Assembly (NCBI GenBank): GCA_029218445.1
Contig: JAQXRI010000048.1
Location: forward strand, 1 to 35,679
Reading direction: 5' to 3'
Length of the DNA stretch: 35,679 bases
From: Prevotellaceae bacterium
GTDB taxonomy: Bacteria; Bacteroidota; Bacteroidia; Bacteroidales; Bacteroidaceae
The notes below the pieces were generated by a model. The model worked only from the letters and a program-made list of their open reading frames with translations, ran no database searches and was not told where the DNA came from. A program made the translations under genes and the position numbers. This document shows, piece by piece, positions 1 to 8,466 of the stretch (position 1 is the stretch's first letter; every line of letters begins with the position of its first letter).

Positions 1-639
<639 letters not shown>

Positions 640-666
640 TTTTTTATTGACTGGTTCAAAAAGAAT

Positions 667-698
667 AAGCCGCCCGAATAGCTCGGACGGCTTTTTTT
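667..698 (+). terminator. Rho-independent terminator of gap
   Basis: An 11-position stem (AAGCCG, one mismatch, CCGA paired with TCGG and CGGCTT) with a short loop is followed by seven T residues. It starts 28 nt after the gap stop codon. Confidence 0.9.
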
Positions 699-732
699 AT
701 GCAAAATGCTTCGCCGTTTCGTTTTTTTTCAC

Positions 733-740
733 TACCTTTG
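733..740 (+). promoter_or_regulatory. Bacteroidetes -7 element for miaA
   Basis: TACCTTTG matches the Bacteroidetes primary-sigma -7 consensus TAnnTTTG and lies 26 nt before the miaA ATG. A T-rich stretch with TTTC lies near the expected -33 position. Confidence 0.75.
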
Positions 741-765
741 CAAAATCATAATAATGTAACGCACA

Positions 766-1689
766 ATGAAAAAGATGATTGCCATACTCGGACCTACTGC
801 CAGCGGGAAAACGTCGCTCGCCGCAGCTTTGGCCGCCGACATCGACGCTGAGATTGTCAGTGCCGATTCGAGGCAGGTTTATCGTTACATGGACATAGGT
901 ACGGGAAAGGACCTGGCCGACTACCGAGTGGGGGAGAGGCAGATACCATATCACTTGATAAACATCGTTGAGCCGGGGACGAAGTACAACCTCTTTCAGT
1001 ATCTTCACGACTTCCTCGACGCATACAACGACATCAGAGCCAGAGGCAGGAATGTAGTCCTGTGCGGGGGCACAGGGTTGTATCTCGAAGCCGTGCTCAA
1101 GGGATACAGGCTGGCTCCAGTGCCTGAAAACAAGGAACTTAGGGCAAGGCTTGAAGGCAAGTCGTTGGGCGAGCTTACACTGATGCTGCAAGAACTGAAG
1201 GCAAAAAACGGATTGGCTATGCACAACACCACCGACGTTGACACCGCACAACGGGCCATTAGGGCTATTGAAATAGAAACCTTCAACGGACAACATCCCA
1301 TGGAGAGCGCCGTCCTGCCACAAATAGACGCTCTTGTAATTGGCGTTGACATTGACCGCGACGAACGCCGAAGGAAAATAACCAACCGCCTCAAGGCAAG
1401 ATTGGAAGAAGGAATGGTGGACGAAGTAAAGGGACTGCTCGACAGAGGCATACCTGCCGACGACCTTATTTATTATGGCCTCGAATACAAATACGTGACG
1501 GAATATGCCATAGGCAAGATTTCATATCAGGTAATGTTCACTCAGCTTGAGATTGCAATACACCAGTTTGCAAAAAGGCAGATGACATGGTTTAGGGGAA
1601 TGGAAAGGCGCGGAACAAAAATACATTGGATAGACGCATCGAAAACGATGGAAGAAAAAGTACAGGAGGTAAAGAATTTATGGCTATAG
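766..1689 (+). CDS. miaA: tRNA dimethylallyltransferase MiaA
   Basis: Transfers a dimethylallyl group from DMAPP to N6 of A37 in tRNAs that read UNN codons, the first step toward ms2i6A. The 307-residue length is normal for the family. The P-loop GPTASGKT is at residues 9-16, followed by the substrate segment SADSRQVYRYMDIGTGK at about 37-53 and the later CGGTGLYLEAVLKG segment. Near the C-terminus the YGLEYKYV and FAKRQMTWFRG segments are typical. The ATG is 26 nt after a consensus -7 element. The 3' end overlaps the next gene by 10 bp, so the two are probably cotranscribed and perhaps translationally coupled. Bacteroidales often carry two miaA copies; a second one cannot be judged here. Confidence 0.95.
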   Translation: MKKMIAILGPTASGKTSLAAALAADIDAEIVSADSRQVYRYMDIGTGKDLADYRVGERQIPYHLINIVEPGTKYNLFQYLHDFLDAYNDIRARGRNVVLCGGTGLYLEAVLKGYRLAPVPENKELRARLEGKSLGELTLMLQELKAKNGLAMHNTTDVDTAQRAIRAIEIETFNGQHPMESAVLPQIDALVIGVDIDRDERRRKITNRLKARLEEGMVDEVKGLLDRGIPADDLIYYGLEYKYVTEYAIGKISYQVMFTQLEIAIHQFAKRQMTWFRGMERRGTKIHWIDASKTMEEKVQEVKNLWL

Positions 1690-2615
1690 ACAAGTCAAGG
1701 TGGGGCATATTGTATTGCCCAAAGCAGTCGGCAGGACATTCAAAGAAATATCTTGAACGGCTTGAGAACGTAATGAAGGAACGCAAGGTGGTGTATGACC
1801 TCGTGCAGAGCGAATCGGTGCATGGGGTTGAACGCTTAGTCAGGATGCTCATCAACAACGGATATAAGACGATAGTAATAGTTGGAGGCGACACTGCCCT
1901 CAACGATGCCGTCAACTGCCTTATGGAAGTTGAGCCGGAGGTTCGCCGCAACATAGCCTTGGGAGTAATTCCGCATGGAGTGCTCAACGACTTTGCCAAG
2001 TTCTGGGGATACAAGGAGGCCGACGTCAACGCCACAGTCGATGCATTGCTTGCGCATAGGACGAGGGCCATCGACCTTGGCTGCATGAGATATACCGACA
2101 ACAAGGGCGAAAAGCGTTGCCGATATTTCATCAACTGTGTAAACATAGGGCTTATTGCCGACATGATGAATCTGCGGAGGCAGACGCGCCGACTGTTTGG
2201 TTCACAGACTCTTTCGTTCCTGTTTTCGGCCTTGCTGCTTTTGTTTCATCGCATGGAATATAAGATGAAACTCAAGATAAACAGCGAAATCGTTGACCGA
2301 AAGGTGATGAACGTGTGCATTGGCAGCGGACCGGGCTACGGTCAGACACCTAATGCCGTGCCTTACAACGGCATGGTGGACGTGTCGGTTGTGGTATCTA
2401 CCGAACTCTTACAGCTGTTTGAAGGCTTTTGGCTGCTTTTCACCGGACGTTTTCTTAACCATCGTGGCGTGCATCCTTATCGTGCCCGTAAGGTTGACAT
2501 AATGTCGGCCTCAAGCGCATTAGTCGGCGTTGATGGCCGTCTGCTTGGCAAACTTAATGGCGAATGCACCATTACAGTAGAACAGGAAGTAGTTAATTTC
2601 CTTATACCGAGGTGA
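1680..2615 (+). CDS. YegS/DagK-family lipid kinase with variant nucleotide motifs
   Basis: Predicted lipid kinase of the diacylglycerol kinase catalytic family (YegS, DagK, sphingosine kinase), about 311 residues. An in-frame ATG exists upstream at 1626, but the ATG at 1680 is preferred because AGGAGG lies just before it at about 1663-1668 and the fold starts directly after. The nucleotide-binding loop reads VGGDTALNDAVN (GGD at residues 69-71) where the family usually has GGDGTLNE. The second motif reads IPHGVLNDFA (about 97-106) where GTxND is usual. The C-terminal half has the usual GSGPGYGQTPNAVPYNGMVDV region. The substrate is unknown; phospholipid or sphingolipid precursors are both possible in Bacteroidales. 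It overlaps miaA by 10 bp. Confidence 0.85.
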   Translation: MAIDKSRWGILYCPKQSAGHSKKYLERLENVMKERKVVYDLVQSESVHGVERLVRMLINNGYKTIVIVGGDTALNDAVNCLMEVEPEVRRNIALGVIPHGVLNDFAKFWGYKEADVNATVDALLAHRTRAIDLGCMRYTDNKGEKRCRYFINCVNIGLIADMMNLRRQTRRLFGSQTLSFLFSALLLLFHRMEYKMKLKINSEIVDRKVMNVCIGSGPGYGQTPNAVPYNGMVDVSVVVSTELLQLFEGFWLLFTGRFLNHRGVHPYRARKVDIMSASSALVGVDGRLLGKLNGECTITVEQEVVNFLIPR

Positions 2616-2711
2616 GAGGTAAGAGGTGAGAGGTAAGAGAATACTATACACCCCCAGCCCCAGCCTCAAATCACGGGTAGAGCAATTCTCTCACCTCTCA
2701 CCCCTCACCTC
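2609..2711. repeat. Long inverted repeat of 7-bp units between convergent genes
   Basis: The left arm (2609-2642) is about four copies of GTGAGAG/GTAAGAG. The right arm (2685-2711) is the reverse complement with one unit fewer. The lipid kinase stop codon TGA (2613-2615) lies inside the first unit, and the convergent regulator gene ends 11 bp after the right arm. The hairpin could act as a bidirectional terminator, but no T-run follows either arm. Confidence 0.8.
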
Positions 2712-2721
2712 TACAAATTCC

Positions 2722-3426
2722 CTATCCCCTCGAAGCAATCAGTTGCAATTGCTTCTCGTCAAGTATCTTAATTTTCTTACCTTCCAGTCCAATTACTTTT
2801 TCGGCGGCGAGGGCTGAAAGTGTCCTGATGGCGTTGTTCGTAGTCATGCTGCAAGTGTTGGCAAGGTCTTCGCGGCTTGCGTTGATGGATAGAGTGACAC
2901 CGTCTTCTTCCACGCCATACTTGTCCTTCATGGCCAAAAGCGAGTCGGCCACCCTTGCCCTGATGTGCTTTTGGGTAAGGTTGACGGTAAGCAGGTCGGC
3001 ATCACCCAACATAGATGCCAACTGCTGTATGAACAGTATGGCCACGTCGTTGTTGTCCTTTATCAAACCTTTTATTACGTCTATGGGAATAGAACATATT
3101 GTTGACTCCTCAAATGCCGAAGCACTTGTCATGTAGTTTTCGTCCGCAAAAGCGGCACGATAACCAAACATGTTCATTTGTCTGATAAACCTTACAATCT
3201 GCGTCCTGCCACTGGCACCGCTCTTGAAAACTTTTACTTTCCCTTTTATCAGACAATAAACATTCTTCGGTAAGTCATCTTCTTCATAGATGAGCTCGTT
3301 TTTATTATATACATGGACTTCTGCGTTGTCGCCCAAAAACTGACGTTGTTCTTCGTTGAGCAAAGCCCATAAATCAGGCATTGAATCAGCAATGTCTTCT
3401 TTGTTATACTCTTTGACTACAATCAT
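2722..3426 (-). CDS. Crp/Fnr-family transcriptional regulator
   Basis: A 234-residue cytosolic DNA-binding regulator. Residues about 25-145 form the cyclic-nucleotide-binding-like beta-roll (NELIYEEDDLPKNVYCLIKGKVKVF, then the RFIRQMNMFGYRAAF region). Residues about 160-225 form the Crp-type winged helix, with a recognition segment SREDLANTCSMTTNNAIRTLS. There is no N-terminal cysteine cluster, so it is not an oxygen-sensing Fnr with an Fe-S cluster. Whether it binds a nucleotide cannot be decided from sequence. It is divergent from the glycogen operon across a 253-bp gap holding both promoters, so it may regulate that operon; this is inferred from position only. Confidence 0.9.
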   Translation of the reverse strand: MIVVKEYNKEDIADSMPDLWALLNEEQRQFLGDNAEVHVYNKNELIYEEDDLPKNVYCLIKGKVKVFKSGASGRTQIVRFIRQMNMFGYRAAFADENYMTSASAFEESTICSIPIDVIKGLIKDNNDVAILFIQQLASMLGDADLLTVNLTQKHIRARVADSLLAMKDKYGVEEDGVTLSINASREDLANTCSMTTNNAIRTLSALAAEKVIGLEGKKIKILDEKQLQLIASRG

Positions 3427-3451
3427 TTTACCGGTTATCTGTTTTGCTGTG

Positions 3452-3459
3452 CAAAATTA
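3452..3459 (-). promoter_or_regulatory. -7 element of the Crp/Fnr regulator gene
   Basis: On the minus strand the sequence reads TAATTTTG, matching TAnnTTTG, 25 nt upstream of the start codon. Confidence 0.7.
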
Positions 3460-3494
3460 CAAAAAATACTTTGAAAATACTAATAATTTGCGGT

Positions 3495-3538
3495 AAAAGT
3501 GTTGCAAAACTACTAAAATAGCACTTTTTTTGCAAATA
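3495..3538. promoter_or_regulatory. Inverted repeat in the divergent regulator/glycogen intergenic region
   Basis: AAAAGTG (3495-3501) and CACTTTT (3532-3538) form a 7-bp inverted repeat separated by 30 bp, between the two divergent promoters. The placement suits a regulator site, but the spacing is wide for a single Crp dimer, and A/T richness makes chance likely. Confidence 0.3.
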
Positions 3539-3550
3539 ATTGCGTTTTTC

Positions 3551-3582
3551 TTTGGTGGAAACAAACAAAATTACTAACTTTG
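3551..3582 (+). promoter_or_regulatory. Promoter of the glycogen operon (-33 TTTG, -7 TAACTTTG)
   Basis: TTTG at 3551-3554 and TAACTTTG at 3575-3582 are separated by 20 bp, the standard Bacteroidetes spacing. Transcription should start near 3590, leaving a leader of about 90 nt before the chosen start codon. Confidence 0.8.
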
Positions 3583-3679
3583 GGGTGGATTGGAGAAACA
3601 TGCCCCAAAAGCATGGATTCTGTCCACTAAAACAATAATTGAAGCTAACTTAGTATTAAATTACCTTAAGATAGGAACT

Positions 3680-5632
3680 ATGAGTTATTTACGATTTGAA
3701 AAAGCTGTAATGACCAACCTTGAGGAGTCACTACGTCGTGAATTACTGAGAACAAACCGTTCGGGTGCCTACGCATGTTCGACAGTCGCCGACTGCAACA
3801 CGCGCAAGTATCACGGCTTGCTTGTTGTACCTGTGCCAGAATTGGACGACGACAACCACGTTTTGCTCTCTTCGCTCGACGCTACCGTGATTCAGCATGG
3901 AGCCGAGTTCAACCTTGGACTCCATAAGTATCAGGGAAACAATTACAGTCCTAAAGGTCACAAATACATCAGAGAATTTGATTGTGACAAAGTGCCTACA
4001 ACACTCTATCGTGTTGGTGGCGTAGTGTTAAAAAAGGAAGTGGTGTTCCAGCACTACGAAGACCGTATCCTACTTCGTTATACGCTGGTCGATGCCCATT
4101 CGGCAACGACATTGCGTTTCCGTCCGTTTATGGCTTTCAGAAGCGTGCGCCAGTTTACGCACGAGAATTCTACGGCAAGCCGAGCTTACGAAGAAGTGGA
4201 TAATGGTATCCGCACGTGCATGTATGCCGGATATCCTTATCTCTACATGCAGTTCAGCAAGAAGAACGAGTTTGTCTTCCAGCCTGACTGGTACCGTGGC
4301 ATTGAATATCCTAAGGAGCAGGAGCGTGGGTATGCGTCTAACGAGGACCTCTATGTTCCAGGTTATTTCGAGATGCCTATAAAGAAAGGTGAGAGCATCG
4401 TCTTCGCAGCTTCTACCAGCGAAATAAAGACAAGCAAGCTCATCAAACTGTTTGAAGAGGAAGTGGACAGCCGCGCACCACGCGACAACTTCTTCCATTG
4501 CCTCGTCAACGCAGCACACCAGTTCCACATCCGCGAGAAGAACGACGACCGATACCTCATTGCAGGCTATCCTTGGTTTAAGTGCCGCGCCCGCGACACG
4601 TTCATCTCACTGCCGGGACTCACCCTCGCCATTGACGAGCAGGACTACTTCGAGCTTGTTATGCAGACAGCATCGAAGGCTCTGCGAGAATTTATGGCAG
4701 GCAAGCCACAGTCGGGCAAGATATACGAAATGGAGCATCCCGACGTGCCGCTGTGGGCTGTATGGTCGATACAGCAGTACGACAAGTTTGCAGGACGCGA
4801 GAAGTGCAGCGAAATGTATGGCAAGCTGCTTGAGGACATCATCCACTACATCATCGACGGCAACCATCCTAACCTGCGTCTTGACGACAACGGACTGCTC
4901 TACAGCAATGGTCGCGACAAAGCCGTTACTTGGATGAACTCTACTGCCAATGGCCGTCCAGTAGTGCCACGCTCAGGATATATCGTTGAGTTCAACGCAC
5001 TTTGGTATAACGCCCTCAAGTTCTGCGCAAGCATCTCAGCCGACAATGGTCGCGAAAAGGAAGCCGCCGAATTGGAAGAACTGGCAAAGACATGTGGCGA
5101 CTCGTTCGTTGCAACGTTCCTCAACCAGTATGGCTACTTGTTCGACTATGTTGATGGCGACTACAAGGACTGGAGTGTACGTCCCAACATGATATTCCCC
5201 GTTGCGTTCGACTATTCGCCTCTGTCAAAAGAACAGAAGCGTTCGGTGCTCGAAGTATGTACACGCGAGCTGCTCACGCCTAAGGGACTGCGCTCGCTCT
5301 CGCCAAAGAGCGGCGGCTACAACCCGATGTATGTAGGCCAGCAGACACAGCGCGACTACGCTTATCATCAGGGTACGGCATGGCCATGGCTCGGTGGATT
5401 CTACATGGAGGCATGTCTAAAGGTTTACAAGAACACCCGTCTGAGCTTCATCGAGCGTCAGATGGTGGGCTATGAGGACGAGATGAACTACCATGCCCTC
5501 GGCTCCATCTCTGAACTCTTCGACGGCAACCCGCCATTCCATGGACGTGGTGGCATGTCGTTTGCCATGAATGTGGCAGAGGTGCTGCGCTCAATCAAGC
5601 TCCTTGCTATGCAATATACATATCAGAAATAA
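3680..5632 (+). CDS. Glycogen debranching enzyme (amylo-alpha-1,6-glucosidase type)
   Basis: Predicted to remove alpha-1,6 branches from glycogen in the cytosol. The frame is open from an ATG at 3590, but that codon sits at the likely transcription start. The ATG at 3680 gives the family-typical N-terminus MSYLRFEKAVMTNLEESL and 650 residues. The N-terminal glucan-binding-like domain (TNRSGAYACSTVADCNTRKYHGLLV, about 20-45) is followed by the (alpha/alpha)6 glucosidase domain. That domain shows IAGYPWFKCRARDTFISLPGL (about 294-314), the PRSGYIVEFNALWYNAL segment and QGTAWPWLGG (about 563-572). It is first in a three-gene operon, 18 bp ahead of the glycosyltransferase. Confidence 0.92.
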   Translation: MSYLRFEKAVMTNLEESLRRELLRTNRSGAYACSTVADCNTRKYHGLLVVPVPELDDDNHVLLSSLDATVIQHGAEFNLGLHKYQGNNYSPKGHKYIREFDCDKVPTTLYRVGGVVLKKEVVFQHYEDRILLRYTLVDAHSATTLRFRPFMAFRSVRQFTHENSTASRAYEEVDNGIRTCMYAGYPYLYMQFSKKNEFVFQPDWYRGIEYPKEQERGYASNEDLYVPGYFEMPIKKGESIVFAASTSEIKTSKLIKLFEEEVDSRAPRDNFFHCLVNAAHQFHIREKNDDRYLIAGYPWFKCRARDTFISLPGLTLAIDEQDYFELVMQTASKALREFMAGKPQSGKIYEMEHPDVPLWAVWSIQQYDKFAGREKCSEMYGKLLEDIIHYIIDGNHPNLRLDDNGLLYSNGRDKAVTWMNSTANGRPVVPRSGYIVEFNALWYNALKFCASISADNGREKEAAELEELAKTCGDSFVATFLNQYGYLFDYVDGDYKDWSVRPNMIFPVAFDYSPLSKEQKRSVLEVCTRELLTPKGLRSLSPKSGGYNPMYVGQQTQRDYAYHQGTAWPWLGGFYMEACLKVYKNTRLSFIERQMVGYEDEMNYHALGSISELFDGNPPFHGRGGMSFAMNVAEVLRSIKLLAMQYTYQK

Positions 5633-5650
5633 AAATAGGAGGACAAGAAT

Positions 5651-6916
5651 ATGAAAGTATTAATGTTTGGTTGGGAGTATCCTCCTCATGTATTCGGTGG
5701 TCTTGCCACTGCCAATTATGGTATTAGCCAAGGTCTTCATGCCCAGGGCGACGTCGAGACGGTGTTGTGCCTACCGCGTCCGTTTGGCGATGAGGATACC
5801 AGCGCTTGCCGCATCGTTGCCATGAACTGTGTGCCAATAGCATGGCGCGACGTAGATTATGAATATGTAAAGAATCGCTGTGGCAACGTCATGTCGCCTG
5901 AGTATTACTACAAGCTGCGTGACCACATCTACGCCGATTTCAACTATATGAACGTCAACGACCTCGGTGCCATGGAATTTGCCGGTGGCTATCCAGGCAA
6001 CCTTCATGAAGAGATAAACAATTACTCTATTATTGCAGGACAAGTGGCTCGTACTGAGGAGTTTGACATCATTCACGCTCATGACTGGCTAACCTATCCC
6101 GCTGGCATCCACGCCAAGCAGGTCAGCGGTAAGCCACTGTGCATACACGTTCATGCCACCGACTTCGACCGCAGCCGCGGTAAGGTGAACCCAACGGTTT
6201 ATTCCATCGAGAAGAACGGTATGGATTGGGCCGACTGTATCATGTGTGTGAGCGAGCTGACACGTCAGACCGTCATCAACCAGTATCACCAGGATCCACG
6301 CAAGTGCTTCACCGTACACAATGCCGTTTATCCATTGAAGAAGGAGTATGACGACATACCTCGTCCCGACCACACTGGCAAGGACAAGGTAGTCACCTTC
6401 CTCGGACGCATAACCATGCAGAAGGGTCCTGAGTACTTCGTCGAGGCTGCCAACATGGTTCTCAAGCGCACACGCAACGTACGCTTCTGCATGGCAGGTT
6501 CGGGCGACATGATGGACGCCATGATTTACCTTGCCGCCGAGCGTGGCATTGCCGACCGCTTCCACTTCCCGGGCTTCATGCGCGGCAAGCAGGTGTATGA
6601 GTGCCTGAAAGACTCCGACGTATATGTTATGCCATCGGTAAGTGAGCCATTCGGCATCTCGCCTCTTGAGGCCATGCAGTGCGGCACTCCGTCAATCATC
6701 TCCAAGCAGAGTGGTTGTGCCGAAATTCTCCACAATTGCATCAAGGTTGACTATTGGGACATCCACGCCTTGGCCGATGCCATCTACTCCATTTGTGCCA
6801 ACGACAGCCTCTTCACATATCTTAAGGAAGAGGGTAAGCGCGAGGTTGACCAGATTACATGGGAGAAAGTCGGCGCATGGATTCGTGAACTCTATCTGAG
6901 AACCTTAGGATGGTAG
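5651..6916 (+). CDS. Glycosyltransferase (GT-B, glycogen synthase-like)
   Basis: A 421-residue GT-B glycosyltransferase that probably elongates or starts the alpha-glucan in the glycogen operon. The N-terminal domain opens with MKVLMFGWEYPPHVFGGLA, the glycine-rich acceptor loop usual for starch and glycogen synthases. The C-terminal donor domain has FLGRITMQKGPEYFVEA and the retaining-GT E-x7-E motif in SEPFGISPLEAM (about 330-343). AGGAGG at 5637-5642 is the best Shine-Dalgarno site in this operon, 8 nt before the ATG. It is shorter than typical bacterial GlgA (about 480 residues) and could be assigned to GT4 or GT5. The nucleotide-sugar donor cannot be read from the sequence. Confidence 0.88.
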   Translation: MKVLMFGWEYPPHVFGGLATANYGISQGLHAQGDVETVLCLPRPFGDEDTSACRIVAMNCVPIAWRDVDYEYVKNRCGNVMSPEYYYKLRDHIYADFNYMNVNDLGAMEFAGGYPGNLHEEINNYSIIAGQVARTEEFDIIHAHDWLTYPAGIHAKQVSGKPLCIHVHATDFDRSRGKVNPTVYSIEKNGMDWADCIMCVSELTRQTVINQYHQDPRKCFTVHNAVYPLKKEYDDIPRPDHTGKDKVVTFLGRITMQKGPEYFVEAANMVLKRTRNVRFCMAGSGDMMDAMIYLAAERGIADRFHFPGFMRGKQVYECLKDSDVYVMPSVSEPFGISPLEAMQCGTPSIISKQSGCAEILHNCIKVDYWDIHALADAIYSICANDSLFTYLKEEGKREVDQITWEKVGAWIRELYLRTLGW

Positions 6917-6919
6917 TGA

Positions 6920-6946
6920 AATTATTAAAGAATTAAAATATTAAGT
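6920..6946. repeat. TTAAAGAA-type microrepeat ahead of the GH57 gene
   Basis: The 36-bp gap between two operon genes is mostly ATTAAAGAATTAAAATATTA-like sequence, the same family as at 24063 and 31265. It leaves no clear Shine-Dalgarno site. Confidence 0.55.
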
Positions 6947-6952
6947 TCTGTT

Positions 6953-8344
6953 ATGAAAACAATTTGCTTATACTTTGAGATACATCAGATTATTCATCTC
7001 AAGAGATATCGCTTCTTCGACATAGGCATCGACCACTACTACTATGATGACTATGAGAACGAGAGAAGCATCACCGAGATTGCCGAGCGCTCTTACATGC
7101 CGGCTCTCAACACCATCGGCGACATGATTCGCGAGGGCAACGGCCAGTTTAAGGTTGCTTTCTCCATTTCTGGTGTCGGCATGGAACAGCTTGAAATGCA
7201 TGCGCAGCAGGTCATCGAGAAGCTGCAGGAACTCAATGCCACAGGTTGTGTAGAATTCCTCGCCGAGCCTTACAGCCACGGTCTTTCTTCATTGGCCAAC
7301 GAAGAGGCTTTTGCCGCTGACGTTGAGAAGCAGTGCAAGAAGATGCAAGACTACTTTGGCAAGCGTCCTACAGTGCTCCGCAACTCTTCGCTCATCTATA
7401 GCGACGACATTGGCGGACAGGTGGCTGCCATGGGATTCAAGGGTATGCTCACCGAGGGTGCAAAGCACGTGCTTGGTTGGAAGTCGCCCCACTATCTCTA
7501 CCACTGCAACATAGCTCCTAATCTCAAGCTCTTGCTCCGCGATGTAGAGCTTAGCGACGACATCTCGCTCCGTTTCAGCAATACCAGCTGGGAAGGCTAT
7601 CCTCTGTTTGCCGACAACTACATCAACCGCATCGCATCGTTGCCTGGTGAAGAGCAGCTCATCAACATCTTCATGGAGCTTTCGGCACTTGGCATGGCTC
7701 AGCCTCTGTCGTCAAACATTCTCGACTTCATCAAGGCTCTTCCTGCATGTGCCAAGGAGAAGGGCATCGCCTTTGCCACTCCAACCGAGATATGCACAAA
7801 CATGAACAGCGTTGCCGCCATCGATGTTCCCGACACATTGTCGTGGGTTGACGAAGAGCGCGACGTAAGCTGCTGGTTGGGCAATGCCATGCAGCGTGAG
7901 GCATTCCAGAAGCTCTACAGCGTTGCCGACCGTGTGCGCATCGTCAGTGACCCACGCCTCTCGCAGGATTGGGACTACCTGCAGGCCAGCAACAACTTCC
8001 GCTTCATGACCACCAAGCCTTCAAACGTTGGACTCGATCGCGGTATCTATAGCGGTGCATTCGATGCCTTCACCAACTATATGAACATTCTTGGCGACTT
8101 CATCAGCCGCGTACAGTCACTCTATCCAGAGGAAATTGACAACGAAGAACTCAATGCCCTTATGACTACCATACGTAACCAGGGCGACGAAATCGAGATG
8201 AAGGACAAGGAAATAACCCGTCTGAAGACCAAGCTCGAAAAGATGCAGGCAGCTGAAGACAAGCTGAAGGCAAAGGTTGAAAAGGCAGCCAAGCCAGCTG
8301 CTAAGAAAACAACTCGTTGTGCAAAGAAGAAGACAGAAGAATAA
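6953..8344 (+). CDS. GH57-family protein with degenerate catalytic motifs and a lysine-rich tail
   Basis: Third gene of the glycogen operon, 463 residues. It has the GH57 fold signature: MKTICLYFEIHQ at the N-terminus, GCVEFLAEPYSHGL (98-111), IYSDDIG (148-154), MLTEGAKHVLGW, and LSWVDEERDVSCWLGN (296-311). From memory of Bacteroidales GH57 proteins, the nucleophile sits in NTELIYSD and the acid/base in MDYETFGEHQ. Here these read NSSLIYSD (residues 144-151, Ser146 in place of Glu) and MELSALGMAQ (241-250), and HQP reads HQI (11-13). This suggests an inactive glucan-binding or scaffold protein rather than an alpha-amylase. Residues about 412-463 form a charged coiled coil followed by an Ala/Lys-rich tail with two CAKKK/AAKK-type patches. 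Confidence 0.88.
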   Translation: MKTICLYFEIHQIIHLKRYRFFDIGIDHYYYDDYENERSITEIAERSYMPALNTIGDMIREGNGQFKVAFSISGVGMEQLEMHAQQVIEKLQELNATGCVEFLAEPYSHGLSSLANEEAFAADVEKQCKKMQDYFGKRPTVLRNSSLIYSDDIGGQVAAMGFKGMLTEGAKHVLGWKSPHYLYHCNIAPNLKLLLRDVELSDDISLRFSNTSWEGYPLFADNYINRIASLPGEEQLINIFMELSALGMAQPLSSNILDFIKALPACAKEKGIAFATPTEICTNMNSVAAIDVPDTLSWVDEERDVSCWLGNAMQREAFQKLYSVADRVRIVSDPRLSQDWDYLQASNNFRFMTTKPSNVGLDRGIYSGAFDAFTNYMNILGDFISRVQSLYPEEIDNEELNALMTTIRNQGDEIEMKDKEITRLKTKLEKMQAAEDKLKAKVEKAAKPAAKKTTRCAKKKTEE

Positions 8345-8364
8345 TTCTCATAGTCAATAAACTG

Positions 8365-8408
8365 AATACGGTTCGCAGCATACTATCTGCTGCGGACCGT
8401 ATTGTTTT
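8365..8408 (+). terminator. Terminator of the glycogen operon
   Basis: A 16-bp stem, AATACGGTTCGCAGCA against TGCTGCGGACCGTATT with one G-T wobble and a 7-nt loop, is followed by GTTTT. It begins 21 nt after the GH57 stop. Confidence 0.85.
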
Positions 8409-8414
8409 CAACGT

Positions 8415-8456
8415 GTCAACTCGTCAACTTGTCAACTCGTCAACTCGTCAACTCGT
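8415..8456. repeat. GTCAACTC microrepeat, 8-bp period
   Basis: Five tandem 8-bp units (GTCAACTC or GTCAACTT) lie between the glycogen terminator and the convergent hypothetical gene. Related arrays occur at 11531 and, in the other orientation, at 22905. Confidence 0.85.
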
Positions 8457-8466
8457 ATAACATTCC

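Noticed and set aside
3590..3679. Start of the debranching enzyme at the ATG at 3590
   Set aside because: That codon sits at the predicted transcription start, only 8 bp after the -7 element, and the added 30 residues do not resemble the family N-terminus.
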